This document shows positions 10,660 through 23,541 of a stretch of 64,000 nucleotides of DNA, one piece after another (position 1 is the first letter of the stretch; every line of letters starts with the position of its first letter). The position numbers and the translations under genes are program-made. The notes below the pieces were generated by a model. It did no database searches and was not told where the DNA came from. It saw only the letters and a list, made by a program, of their open reading frames with translations. The stretch is from Lophium mytilinum. Its lineage: Eukaryota > Ascomycota > Dothideomycetes > Mytilinidiales > Mytilinidiaceae. The stretch covers positions 1,736,001 through 1,800,000 of the forward strand of contig MU004181.1 of NCBI GenBank assembly GCA_010093605.1. The letters are read 5' to 3'.

Positions 10660-11319
10660 ATGGTACGTCTCCAAACCGTCTCACCCGAATCCTAGGCTCT
10701 CCCCTCAATTTCCATCTACACCCCCGCAATGCCTCTCACCTTCGAACCATACCTAACACCCCCTCCCAGTCGGACGGAGAAGAGCCCACCTCCCCCATCG
10801 CCGAAGAGACCGCCGAGGTCGAAGTCAGCGCCGATGCCTCCGCAGGCAAGGGCCAGATGTCGGTGCTCGAAGCGCTCAAGGGCGTGCTGAAGCTCGCGCT
10901 GATCCACGACGGGCTGGCGCGCGGCCTGCGCGAAGCGTCCAAGGCGCTGGACCGGCGCCAGGCGCACATGTGCGTGCTTAACGAGGCATGCGAGGAGGAG
11001 GCCTACAAGAAGCTGGTCGTAGCGCTGTGCTCGGAGCACAAGATTCCGCTGATCAAGGTGCCGGATGGGAAGCAGTTGGGCGAGTGGGCGGGTTTGTGTA
11101 AGTGCTGCAATCTTTCTTTTTGGAGGGAGGCGGGGACGATTAGAATTCAGAATGGGAGTTTCTGAGGTTGGATTGGGGCTAATGGACTGTGCAGGCCAGA
11201 TCGATCGTGAGGGCAACGCCCGCAAGGTCGTCAACTGCTCGTGCGTTGTCGTCAAGGATTGGGGTGAAGAGTCCCAGGAGCGCAGCATCCTCCTCAACTA
11301 CTTCCAGACCGAGCAATAG
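10660..11319 (+). CDS. RPS12: 40S ribosomal protein eS12
   Basis: Three exons, 10660-10662, 10770-11097 and 11195-11319, give 151 aa. Exon 1 is only the ATG codon followed by a 107-nt GTACGT...CCCAG intron, a common arrangement in fungal ribosomal protein genes. The second intron (97 nt) splits the Cys codon in AGLCQIDREG. The protein belongs to the L7Ae/L30e/eS12 RNA-binding fold and is a structural component of the 40S head. Recognisable blocks are [42 protein letters not shown] and ILLNYF. The acidic N-terminal 30 residues are fungal-variable. Length fits the family. Confidence 0.96.
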
Positions 11320-11628
11320 ATGCAAATCGACTCGCGCGCCTCGATTACCGGCTCTCCAGCACGTTTACGACCTCCGACTGTTCCTACGATGGACGAATTG
11401 AGGATGGACGAGTTGGCGGAAGGAAGTGGGGGCAAGAGGGAAGAAGCATGGACAAATGAAAACCCTCAACATGGATGCATAGAGCTGGCTTTTATCTAGA
11501 CGATCTAGCCAAATCAAAGCCAATCGACATGTTAGTCTCACTGCCGTCTGCAGTCATTGGAAGTGGAACGAACGGAAAGATGCCTCTAAAGGCCCATCCC
11601 GTTTGCTATGCGGGAATGCTACGTGAAC
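11320..11628. other. convergent 3' intergenic region
   Basis: 309 bp between the ends of eS12 (+) and the tRNA deaminase (-). Nothing beyond 3' flanks seen. Confidence 0.5.
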
Positions 11629-12987
11629 TCACTCCAATCTAAAGCAGTCGTCCCCCTTGTTCTCCGGCCATCCCTTCAAAGGTCCATCTTGCCCCTTAAC
11701 ATCCGCTTTCACAGCACTCCGCCAATCCAGCAAATCTAAATTCTTCGCATCCTGATATTGCAATGCCCTCCCGATCCCCAACAATGCAGGAACTGCCAAC
11801 ACCGCCGCCAAATCAGCTACTGCTTTCCACGTGGATTTCCTACATATTCTACTAGCTCCACGTGGGTCATACTGTTTACGACCCTGGAGTACACCACCGA
11901 TCAATGTCTCCTGAAATTTCGGCGTATACACCGCGCTGATATTAGACGGGACGGGCGTCTGGGACGGCTCAACGCTGCGTCGTGAATATGCGAACTCTTG
12001 GTTCACAGGGCGCACTTCGAAGGGCTGGAATCTATATCCTGAACCTCCGGTTTCCCATCTTGAGGTCATTTCAGGGGTAATGCCAGCCATGCGCCCCGAG
12101 GGCCCGAATGCGCGGGTGATGGCAGACGGCACATGATGGGAAGCTGGGAGAACAAGAGTCGAGAGGTAGGCATTACGCGGTGAGACGAGGAGAGACGTCA
12201 CGGAGGAAAGAAGAGATGTTGTCTGTGCCAGAGCAAGCTTGTCGGTGCAAGACTTGCTGAGAGTGGGCGGAGCATCAGTGCGTGACGGCTTGAAGCGGAC
12301 ATGGCCAAGTAGTGAAAAGTTGGCGCGTCCACGAAGGCCAGTGGGAGGATGTTCTAGATCCTGCGAAGATGGGGGAGGTACGGGCCAAGGAGTTGCGTCG
12401 TCCTGGGCGTCCATGACGAGCTCCATACTGGCATCTCCGCAGGGCGCTTCGGAGCTGTACATGTGAATCTGCACGCTCTCTTTGAAGGTGAAGGGTTGGT
12501 GCTCCGCTCTCGTGATCTCGGCCTCTTCACGGTGGCGGAGGAAGGCTGATGAACGGAGGCCAGAAGCCGCGAGGTCGGCGCATTCTTCGACGAGGTAGCG
12601 GTTGAAGGCGCGAATGGCTACGATTTCGGCGTGCCAATCGTGCAGAATATTACCATGGGCGAGAGGTAGTTTGGAAGAGGGAAGGCATTTCATGCCCGTC
12701 CTGTTGCATCGTGAGCATGACTGTCTGGCTGGATACTGTGTCTAAGAAGTGCCGAGTTGCGTACCCTAAAGAAGCACATGTCAAGGCCCCGCCGTCTTCA
12801 CTAGGCGATTGGTGAGCAATTGCCACTTCAAGGAGCGTCGTAAGAGGTGGAGTATACCGTCAGACAGCACTATGCCGCTCAGAGGAACCCATTCACGCGT
12901 GCCGTCGCCGCGTCGCCGGGGCTTGCGCTTCGCAGGCAGGGCAGCAAACGCGGCCAACACGCAGGCGGCAATGGCATCAGCAGACAT
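11629..12987 (-). CDS. TAD1: tRNA-specific adenosine deaminase (ADAT1/Tad1 type)
   Basis: Three exons read downward: 12987-12866, 12800-12765 and 12700-11629, about 409 aa. Tad1/ADAT1 deaminates adenosine 37 of eukaryotic tRNA-Ala to inosine. The N-terminus has PAKRKPRR and WVPLSGIVL, then LTCASLGTGMKCLPSSKLP, the zinc and catalytic HAE (about residues 76-78), APCGDAS (Cys near 140) and SCTDKLAL (Cys near 204). These supply the zinc ligands and proton-shuttle Glu of the ADAR/Tad deaminase fold. The first intron is ambiguous. GTCTGA...CCTAG and GTATAC...GAAG both keep the frame, giving VLEDGGALTC or VLSDDGGALTC. The start faces the NT-C2 gene across 257 bp. Confidence 0.88.
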
Positions 12988-13244
12988 GGAGAAAGCTGCT
13001 CTTGTGCCGGGGAAGGTTGCATCACAGCATCGACATTGGTGTTGTTCACTGATAAGTGGCTCGCATCAAGTTAGAATGCTTCGGATCGAGTCCAAGCTCC
13101 TATCCCCGCGACCTCCGTCATTGTTGGGTAGGTTTGCCTGCACACCTGCCACACATTCACCCCGGATCCGGACGTCGCAACCCAGGTGCAACCGGCCTCC
13201 ACTTCACTGGCTATTTGTACTTCTGAGATTCCTCGTCTTCCACC

Positions 13245-14590
13245 ATGCAGGCTTTTGGTGAGAAATGTCGCTCCGGCGGGTGCACGCGATTGCGGCCCAT
13301 ACGCTGACCTATGCAGTGCCCAAAACGCGCAGAGTAAGCTTCGCGCCCTCTATGGACCCTGTCGAAATATATTGCTAACTTTCGCGAAGCCTAAATTTGA
13401 TATAAACCTCAAAGTAACAACCTCGTTTCTTAAATTCAAGCTTTTCATTAATGTTAGAGCTAGATTGTCGACCTCACCAACGTTCCGCTCGTTTCCGGAT
13501 CCTCCTTTGTCAAATGGCACCTCCCACACTCTACCGCTGCCGAGCACCGTGGCCGAACCGACAAGAGCCCTATTAAAGACCACAAAGTCGCCTACGACTA
13601 CGAAAAGACGACGTCTGTGAGGCTCACTGTCGACAAAAATGGCATGCTGCAGGAATCATGGATACACTTTGAGGTTGTACAGGAATACTCAGTCGGCGGC
13701 CGGAGCGAGCGGATTGCTTTGGGGAACGTCAAACTAAATCTGGCCGAGTACGTGGAGCAAAGCGAGGCAGATGGCGAAGAGGGGGTGTGCAGGAGGTACT
13801 TGATGCAAGAGAGTAAAATCAACAGCACGCTGAAGGTGTGTACTTGTGTTTCTCACGCGCTATGTATAGCCTTGGACTGACAGGTTAAACAGATCAATAT
13901 CTATATGAAGCAGACTGAAGGTGACAAGAACTTCATAGCGTAAGACGACTCCTTTACTGTGTTACGCGCAGTCACTGACTGGACCAGTCCTCCGCTGAAA
14001 ACTGCACAAGTGTTTGGCGGAATAGCCGGCATTATGTCTGCCGAACAAGGGGATTCAGACGATGTTGGGAGTATATCTCGCCACTGATTGTCTGCGGTAT
14101 ACTTCTCTGACAGCTGTTAGGCACACCGGCACTGAGCAGTAAATCTGGAGAAGCAGGTGAACTGCAGGACATGTACAGGCGATCACTCGCAGCATTCTGG
14201 GCAGCACAACCCGGCGAACTCAAAGCCGATGAGTGTATAGAGGACATATTCTCAGGCGGTGATGGATGGGGCGACAGGGATAAGGCATACGATATTCAGA
14301 CCAATACGAAGACTGTAAGTGGTGGCCAAAGCAGTGATTCCCTGAGTGAGAGCGACACGCTTTCGTCCCACAGGAGGATACATAGAGGGGAAAATCTCAG
14401 GAAGTCACATGAGACTCTTAGACCTGGCGATGGAGGTCACGGTACGTCTGGGGGCGTGCGAGGAAGAGGGAGCTTAGAGCAGCAAGCAATTCACATGAAA
14501 GTAGACGCGGAGAGGAGGCGAGCCAAGTCTACTCGTGAGGTGAACGAGTTCGAGGTGAGGGAGGACTTACGCAGCTGGAGACTAAGTTAA
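13245..14590 (+). CDS. NT-C2 domain protein
   Basis: Seven exons: 13245-13257, 13317-13333, 13390-13413, 13464-13835, 13893-13939, 13988-14070 and 14121-14590, giving 341 aa. The N-terminus MQAFVPKTRRPKFDINLK is spread over three exons of 13, 17 and 24 nt. It opens an N-terminal C2 domain of the EEIG1/EHBP1 type (NT-C2) covering about residues 1-170, with VDLTNVPLVSGSSFVKWHLP, HRGRTDKSPIKDHKVAYDYE and GNVKLNLAEYV. After FIAPPLKTAQVFGGIAGIM comes a region with AADECIEDIF-like acidic text, then a basic disordered part ending VNEFEVREDLRSW. NT-C2 proteins are thought to bind membranes and act in trafficking or organelle positioning. The specific role is unknown. A GTAAGT...CACAG pair at 14312-14370 would break the frame and was not used. 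Confidence 0.8.
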
Positions 14591-14787
14591 GCCTATTATA
14601 CCAATCGCTTCATGATCCGCACCTATAAGGTCAATTTCGAGTGAAACCCTTTGTAGTTCTTCTAATGCATCTGTGACGGATGAAGTCCTGATGGGGCATG
14701 GTCACGTGGGCGGTGAAGCGCATCTCCAAAAAGTCGTACTGCGTAAGTCTTCGCCGTCCCACATCGCAATCCGCGCAAGTTCTCCCC

Positions 14788-17540
14788 ATGTTGGCGCACC
14801 GGACCTCTGGTGCCTTTATCTGTATCCAATGTCGACTCCGAGCCATACCCTTCCAAAAAGCCCGATCAATCCGACACAGAGGCCCGATTGCGCGCTTCTC
14901 GTCCACTCCTTTACGCCCCGAAGGTGACGAGGATCTCCCAGAAGGACAACTTCAGCGTCCCTCCCCCCCCATAAGGAAGAACTTCCGGTCGCGAAAACTC
15001 CGAGGAAACCGAGACGGGAGTTTCTACAGTGAAGACGCTGAGCCACTGAGCATCGCGTCCTTAGGCACCCCATCTGAGATCATTGTTCTTCGGGATGCTG
15101 GTCGAAACTACAAGTTCAAGACATCAGAGGGCGTGGCCAACTATAATAAAGATAACGAAAAAGATGAGAAACCAAAAGACGGAGGAGAAGAGGCATCAAA
15201 GCAGGATGATATCTTTGCCTCGTTGGTAAGGGAGGATGCGACTCCCGAACAAGAGGAAATAAATGTGCAAATCGAGAGCCTACGACCTGAAACAGCCACC
15301 GACCTCAACGGGCATGACGAACCCGTCTATCTTACCAATTTGGAGTTTAAGAGGATATACGACGACCTATGTACCGGCTTTACAGGGCCCCAACTGTCTC
15401 GATATATTGCGGACAGCACTGGAATCGTGAAAAGTGGTGAAGATGGCAACATTGTGCAGGGATTGATCAAGGCGTCTGGCTCAAATTCAGCGCAAAGGGC
15501 GCGCTTTCAAACGGAATGGTTACCCGGAATCAGCCCAATTTCTTCGCGATTACCCGCAGGAGATGATGCCGTATTGAGTCGGATATCGAAGCAGAGAGGC
15601 GGCAGCAAAAGATTACTGGCAAATCAGATCTTACGGGTGGCATGGCATATAACTTTGTTGGAGGAGATTGAGGCACCGGGGGAGCTGGAGATATCGTTGA
15701 AGCGATGGCAGCTGTCTTTGTTATTCGCTGGCGGTAAGCCACACATATCTTCGCATTGGACACCGCTAACATAGTACAGAAACGCCAACTCCACTTGATA
15801 GAATCGGAAAGGATCGAAAGGCCAAGATCGAGATATTCTGGCCGCACAGTGTGCTTCGAATAACCGCGGACAAGAATTCTGCCGAATATGCTGCACGAGA
15901 CGTGGAAGCAATGTTGAAGGATACCGAGCGTTTACCATTCGACCTGGAGCCTTGGAGACCCCTCCTCCTTCTAAAACCAGCACCAAAAGACCTTACTGAA
16001 CTCTACAAACCTGCCGATTTTACATTGGTAGAAAAGATGACAGGGGCTGTCGTGGAGAAAGGAACTCAGAGCACTGTGAGTATTGCCCTTTGATTCGTCG
16101 AGGTATGCTTATTTGTTCTAGCTTATCATCCGTGGGTTGAGCAACACCCAAACTGCAGACGCTTACCGTAGCTTGTTGACAATGCTCAAACTCGATGACC
16201 GGACTTCTAGGATGGCCATCACAAAGTTTAGATCAAAGAGTGATAGGAAGGAAGGCACATTTGTTCGGACATCTTCTAAGAATGCGTTGGAATATAATCA
16301 ACGCAATCTGGACCTAGTTCGTTGGACTCAGCCTTTCACTAGATCCGAGAGTTCGAGCAGACAATATGCCAAACTACTGGAATCGTCATTTGATGATGAT
16401 TCCCAGATTGAGGACATAACGAGAGCTGCCGGGCTACCGGAATCGTCATTTGATAATGGTCTCCGGGCTGAGATCATGACGAAATTGGGTAAACCGACAC
16501 TATTCTCCGCAATAGCTCAGCCACCACTTGCAAGCCAAGACGCAAAGATTAAACGCCCAAAATGGTCAGACCATGTGGAAATGCAGACTACTGCTAAGCT
16601 GGGACACATTCTTCATCCCTTCCAGACTAGGTCATCAGTTCTGTCAAGATTTGATGACAAAGGGGTGGACACATCGAATTCCATGGCTGTCTTTTCGAAT
16701 ACTACCCCGGGAATATCCCACCTACTTCAAACCTTTCGCGCGCCATCGGCTGAAATCAACCTCGAGAATACTCTAGAGTACCATTTCGTGGCATCACCTC
16801 TTCCAGGAAGTGGTTTCGACGTCAAGAACAAATATCCGAGATTACGCCTTTTAGTCACCATGACGCGCGAAGGCGGTGTCAGGCTAGGAGGTGTTAGGCT
16901 TGACCTCCACGAAGATTATATCGATGTGCTACTTCCGGACCAGGCCAGCGATATACGCTTCCGACGACGGCAATCAGCATATCTATATCGGGCAGAAGGC
17001 GAGGGGCACGTTGTTTCATTCTTCAAGGCTATTGCGGAAAACATCGAAGGCGGCGGGAAGCTTTCCGCCCCTTCGTCCCTCAAACTCGCAATCCCGACGT
17101 GGACCGTCATCAGCCCAACCCGGACTCCCTTTAAACGCTTCAAGCAAGATCCTCTCCGGACCGAAACTGTCAACTTCATCTTCCTCGGTATTCAGCACCG
17201 CCAAACGGTCTTGATGCCATTCGGCAAACACGCCACCGAGAACCTGCCCTTCAGCCCCCACAGCCTCGCATACTCTGGCGTCGAAGCAGGCCAGCTTTCC
17301 GGGAAATACGGCGAGATCTCTTTGAAGTACAGCAAACGAAATAAATCCAAAGATATCGACCCTAAGCTGGCGAACGGCATCCTCGCGCACTTTGTCAAGT
17401 CTGCTTTCAAAGCTGTAGATCGCATCTCGTTAGGATCGCTCAACCCGATTCAATTCTCGGACTTCCGACCAGGCGGCAAGCGTATCCGACATTCGGTTAC
17501 TTTGGATAAAAAGCTGGAGGCAGAGATTGTGCGTCTGTAA
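14788..17540 (+). CDS. SLS1-like mitochondrial inner-membrane regulator
   Basis: Three exons, 14788-15733, 15780-16075 and 16122-17540, give 886 aa. The start at 14788 is preferred over an upstream in-frame ATG (14698). It directly opens a basic, Ser/Ala-rich mitochondrial presequence with SIRHRGPIARFSSTP near residue 30. The body resembles the fungal mitochondrial inner-membrane-bound regulator family (SLS1). In yeast SLS1 links transcription and translation of mitochondrially encoded genes. Supporting blocks are VYLTNLEFKRIYDDLCTGFT, the central LRITADKNSAEYAARDVEAM and the KH-like TLIIRGLSNTQTADAYRSLL. No obvious catalytic motif exists. Assignment rests on the presequence, the length and the KH-like repeats. 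Confidence 0.75.
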
Positions 17541-18411
17541 ATTTGTTACGTTCAGCATCATGCAGATTCATCGGATGCTCCATTTGCTCTGAAGCTGAGC
17601 TGGAAGTATGAACAACCGGGTAGCGCGTTGTACATATACCACACAACTGTATCTGATCGGATTTGTGCTCTCTTGCATCGGTGGCGTTGGAGAAAAGGAT
17701 AGATGGGAAAGGCTCTTGTATTATATCTGTAGTCAATCGCATAGCCCAGCATTGTATGTACCACAATAATCGTTGGGCTCGAGCCGTGTCTCTACCGCTA
17801 TCGTTTGAGTCACCCTACGCTCATGGCCAACATGTAAATGACTTGTGAAGGAACAAGATTCAGACAACGATCCCGCGGTGGCGTTTTACACAATTCCGTA
17901 AATCGCATGACCTGGCTGGCAGTAACAGCTGTTTGCGACTGTTTGGGGTGCCTCGGCGCATCATCACGAAGTTAGAAAATAGGACTGTGTTGTGAGGGTA
18001 TGATGGAGGCCAGTTTTAGAACGCCGTTGTACAGTGTCTTGCCTAGCTGAGATACCTCTTGAGATCAAATTCAAGGAGCAAAACGAATGCCGGTGAGCCC
18101 TGATTTGGGCGACCAGCAACTTGGGTGCTGCGGTGTGAGTTCATATCTTCACGGTGATGAGTAGCAACTGGGCGACGATTGCACGTCCCGATCATCACAG
18201 CAGTAAGGTTTGTGTGCCCACCCATTGAATTCATTAAAAAGATCATGATTCTATGGAAATGAGCAACGCCAGTTCGCCCCCACCTTCATGCATGACCATT
18301 GACTAGAGATAGACCCTAACCACCACCACATCCCAAACATCCCCAAACATCCCCAGAAATCCTCCTTCCCACCATTTTCGGATCGAGATTGTCGAAGCAG
18401 GCGCAAGCCGC
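17541..18411. other. convergent intergenic region
   Basis: 871 bp between the 3' ends of the SLS1-like gene and eEF1A. No gene or RNA recognised. Confidence 0.5.
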
Positions 18412-20248
<1,837 letters not shown>

Positions 20249-20307
20249 GGTTGCGGTATTGAGTTGTTTTTTGGACTGGAAGTTGAAGTGAAGTAGGTTG
20301 AAAGCTC

Positions 20308-20357
20308 CTAGGCGCTGTCAGTGATGGCGATGATGGTGCAGAGTGCGGTGTTCTTAC
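20308..20357 (-). other. probable 5'-UTR intron of eEF1A
   Basis: On the minus strand, GTAAGA at 20357 pairs with a CACTGAC branch-like site and a CCTAG acceptor at 20308, 60 bases before the ATG. A 50-nt intron in the leader fits highly expressed fungal genes. Not proven without RNA data. Confidence 0.55.
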
Positions 20358-22305
20358 AGGCACAAATACTTGATTTGAGGTATGAGGACAAAGGTGAGAA
20401 GAGGGTCGAGGGGCGGACGAGAATTTGTATCGGCCGTGGAGGGCGCTAAAACGGAGTAGTAAGCGAGAGCCAGGGTTGCCCGCCAGGCCCCGCCGTCAGA
20501 GCCAGCAGAGCTTTCGGGCAGGTTCTCTCTTGCGGCGGCCCAACCTTGCTTCAGGTGAATTATTACGGCTAGCTATGCCTGCTTCTGCCGGCCAGCTGGC
20601 CTTATGCCGGCCCCAGATTTCTGGCTCTACACCGCAATTCTGGCGTGGTTGAGCTTCGCCACCGTGGTTTGAGGGCGTGATAGCCTCAAATTTCTGGCAT
20701 CAAAACAAGCCCCACCATTCCACGTAAACACAACTTGAAACACTTATCCGCCCCGAGTATATCCTGAAAGCCTTCAGTATCATCCTCTGACTATACTATC
20801 AATAAGTTCAATATACAATTCTAGATCACTGCACCTGACTACCTTCCGAAACAAACTCCACGATAACCATCGGTACAGCCTGAGCCAACCCTTCAGGATT
20901 ACTTCGGCTCCGAAATCACGCAACGAATCACAAGGCTCTTTTTCTAGTGGGTACTGCACAAAAAGGCGATGGGAGTCATCGAGTTCCATTATTTTATCCG
21001 AAGCAAAGCGGCGAGACTCATCAGGAGATATTCACTTCGACACAGCTCTAGATGTACACTCAACAGAGCGAAGGCAACAGACTTCAGTGTAGAGGCCTAG
21101 GCTCAGATTTAAACGGAGACACGTCCCAATCGGCAAACCGTTATAGTCAGACCAGGTAGAAGGTTGGTTGCCACACGTTTCTCCTATGGTTTGTCGTTCG
21201 TTTCATACCTTATGTTGATCAATTGCAAACAACTTTCTATGCGAACCGTTGATCGAGACTCATCTCATATATTGCTTCTCTCTCTTTTGTGATTGCAATC
21301 TCGTAGTTGTTCGATATTGAGCATTCATCAGTCGCCATCTGGAACCTAGACTAGCAATAACGAGATATTACACCTTCCGAGCAAATCAACTCATTTATTT
21401 TCTCTTACGTTTCTATCTCAGCAACCAACGCATAAGTGAGAAAATGATTTTTCTCCTAGACGCATCCAATTTCGAGGAATTAGGAAGCTTGGTGCCCACA
21501 AGAAAGGAAATCTGCAGGTTGATGATGGAGCGACCGAAGTTTGTCGCTCATCGAATCGCCATCAGAGCAAGAGTCGAGAGTGAACGGGATCTCAATGCCT
21601 ATGGCTATGGCCGCTTCCTCCAGAACCAGGTAGCATGCTAGCCACGTTGTTCGTAGATTTGGTAGGGCGAAGTGGATGAGGCTAGGTGTAGGTTGACAAA
21701 CGAAGCACAGTACATGCTTGATCTCATGAAAGCAGTCTCGGGCCCATACCAAGCTCAATGTTTGGAGCGTGGTATATTGGAACTTTCAAATACAAAGTCA
21801 GGTGACAACGGACGTAGGTGAGACAATCTCGATTCATAGCTATAATAGATTCCGTCAGGCAGTGTCCAGAGAGTATAGATGTTTCGCCATTTGGAAGATC
21901 TTGTGATAGAGTTAAGGTGTTTGAGCTACTTAACGAAGCTGTGAGTTATCCACTACAAGGGCGGAGGCTCGCCTGAAGGGCGGGCTCCGCCCTTCTATTA
22001 CAGTTGCAGCGTACGAGATTCGCTCGTAGCGCTCTCAATACCCTGTTTGGCTCTTGTGCTTGTATAGCCTCAGGTATCACTTCTTGCTGAGCGGCTTGCT
22101 CAGCTGTTGCTGGGTTGGGAATCGACCTGGCCAATATTCTCAGATAGAGTGATTTCTGAATCGATCCATCTAAATAGACCTTTCGTTGGGCGATGCCAAT
22201 AGAACATCACAGTTGGTAGGAGTCGAATCTCTATTGTGTGGAATTTGAGGCGGGAATTCACGCTATGGATGTGCAAGAAAGGTTCTGGGCAAGCAAAAGG
22301 AATTT
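20358..22305. other. gene-free interval upstream of eEF1A
   Basis: About 1.9 kb containing the eEF1A promoter and no supportable gene. A small open frame (21444-21641, +, 65 aa) has no recognisable features. Confidence 0.45.
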
Positions 22306-22449
22306 GGGCACGGCATCCGAACGCAGGACCCTCGCCTACGCCAGCGGCGGCATGCCTGATGTCCTCCGCCATTCGAAACTTCAAAACAAGACAGAAAAAG
22401 ATTTTGAAGCTACTCTTTGATAAAGCGTATCATCCTTAGTGCAGGGGCC
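22306..22449 (-). pseudogene. truncated inverted copy of U6 snRNA exon 2
   Basis: Read on the minus strand, this begins at GGCCCCTGCACTAAGGATGA and matches U6 exon 2 of the nearby gene through GCTTTATCAAAGAGTAGCTT. It then matches the 3' flank, including GTAGGC and TGCGTTCG. Upstream similarity stops abruptly at the GGCCCC, so the ATTAGCAT start of exon 2, the intron and the whole first exon are missing. Differences include GATGATACGC for GATGACACGC, an interrupted T-run (CTTTTTCTG) and a roughly 20-nt insertion downstream. It therefore cannot make a functional U6. The two copies form an inverted repeat about 0.6 kb apart. Confidence 0.85.
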
Positions 22450-22871
22450 GCGGTTTCGCCAGTGAAAGGTGTATAGGATGGACTTCCTGTGAAAGGTAGT
22501 CTTGTGTGGGCTGGGAGCTGGACGCTGGCCCTACCACCAGCACAAGGATGATATCGGAAGTACGTCTCTACTCTGGGTCTCCCTTCTCATGCATAGCATG
22601 GTCCTAAGCGACATCACGGAGAAGCGCATAGTCCGATTTCGTCACACATGTTGTCGTGATGCCGGTGAAGCTGCCGCTAGTGGGAGGGATGTCCTCGTTC
22701 GCGGTACAGCGATGGAAAGACAACATCTGGAAAGATGCGAGACTGTCGCATAGGCCGAGGAAACGCTGCGCGAGAGGAAGGATCGAAAGCCTAGGGGTTA
22801 TGCGCTTTGCAAATCTCGTTGACGAGGCTTGGTTTGATGTGGTGTGGTGGGGAGGTCTCGAGTGGTGAGGG

Positions 22872-22906
22872 CTGCGGGCGGCTGGCGGCTGGCGGCTGGC
22901 GGCTGG
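22872..22906. repeat. GCTGGCG short tandem repeat
   Basis: Four to five head-to-tail copies of a 7-bp GCTGGCG unit lie about 60 bp upstream of the U6 gene. Low-complexity slippage repeat. Confidence 0.8.
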
Positions 22907-22965
22907 CGGGGTAGATTTACTGCGCCCCGCTTCAGTACTTAGGTGGCTTAATTTTCTCCGCCTTC

Positions 22966-23120
22966 GCCTTCGGGCATTTGGTCAATTTGAAACGATACAG
23001 AGAAGGTGTGTACCATCCCCCCCCCATCACTCAGCTTCAAAACTAATATCTTCCAGATTAGCATGGCCCCTGCACTAAGGATGACACGCTTTATCAAAGA
23101 GTAGCTTCAAAATTTTTTTT
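22966..23120 (+). ncRNA. U6 spliceosomal RNA with an mRNA-type intron
   Basis: Exon 1 runs from about 22966 to 23005: a GCC-TTCG-GGC 5' stem loop, then TTGGTCAATTTGAAACGATA and the ACAGAGA box. A 51-nt intron (23006-23056) follows, with a GTGTGT donor, ACTAATA branch site and TTCCAG acceptor. Exon 2 starts ATTAGCATGGCCCCTGCAC at 23057 (AGC catalytic triad), continues AAGGATGACACGC (internal stem loop) and ends in an eight-T pol III terminator at 23113-23120. The intron falls exactly between the ACAGAGA box and the AGC triad, so U6 must be spliced to work. Such introns are known in fission yeast and some other fungi. The exact 5' end is estimated from the stem loop. Confidence 0.92.
23113..23120 (+). 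terminator. pol III T-run terminator of U6
   Basis: Eight consecutive T follow the U6 3' end, the standard RNA polymerase III stop. Confidence 0.85.
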
Positions 23121-23172
23121 ATGTTTTATTTTGAAGTTCTGGAATGTGGTCGGCGGCGTAGGCAAGGGTTCT

Positions 23173-23185
23173 GCGTTCGAATTTC
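23173..23185 (+). promoter_or_regulatory. candidate downstream B box for U6
   Basis: GCGTTCGAATTTC resembles the TFIIIC B-box consensus GGTTCGANTCC and lies about 55 bases after the T-run. A downstream B box is known for yeast SNR6. The related sequence TGCGTTCGGATGCC occurs at the equivalent place in the truncated copy. Confidence 0.45.
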
Positions 23186-23541
23186 CCGCTTGCAATCTTT
23201 TTTGCGCATGCAGACTGTGAAATCCTGTCCCGCCTCCAACTCCCCCACTCGGAAATCAACGAGAAGTTAGGTGAGTCGTCGTGCACTGCTTCGTCTCCGC
23301 CTGTACCGTAGAAGGGAAACTGCGGGCGTTCTTGATTTTGGAAGGTATATGATCCGGATGGCTAAGTATGCATGGTTGCATTTCCGTTCAAGCATCACAT
23401 ATTAGCATGAACAACCGAGGGAAATATCAAGTGTGAAGATTCAGATATATTACTATTCAAGAAGTATTCAATCATGTGTTGCAAAGACTACATCGCCAGC
23501 GACGAGTCCGAACCTCTCCCACCCAATACCGCCCCAGACAT
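23186..23541. other. intergenic interval
   Basis: 3' flank of the U6 gene and the 3' side of the glycine-zipper gene. Nothing else recognised. Confidence 0.4.

Noticed and set aside
10716-11297. 193-aa frame antisense to eS12
   Set aside because: Shadow of the highly biased eS12 coding exon; crosses its intron; no domain.
14312-14370. GTAAGT...CACAG intron candidate in the NT-C2 gene
   Set aside because: Its 59-nt removal shifts the frame into a stop, while reading through keeps the conserved C-terminus.
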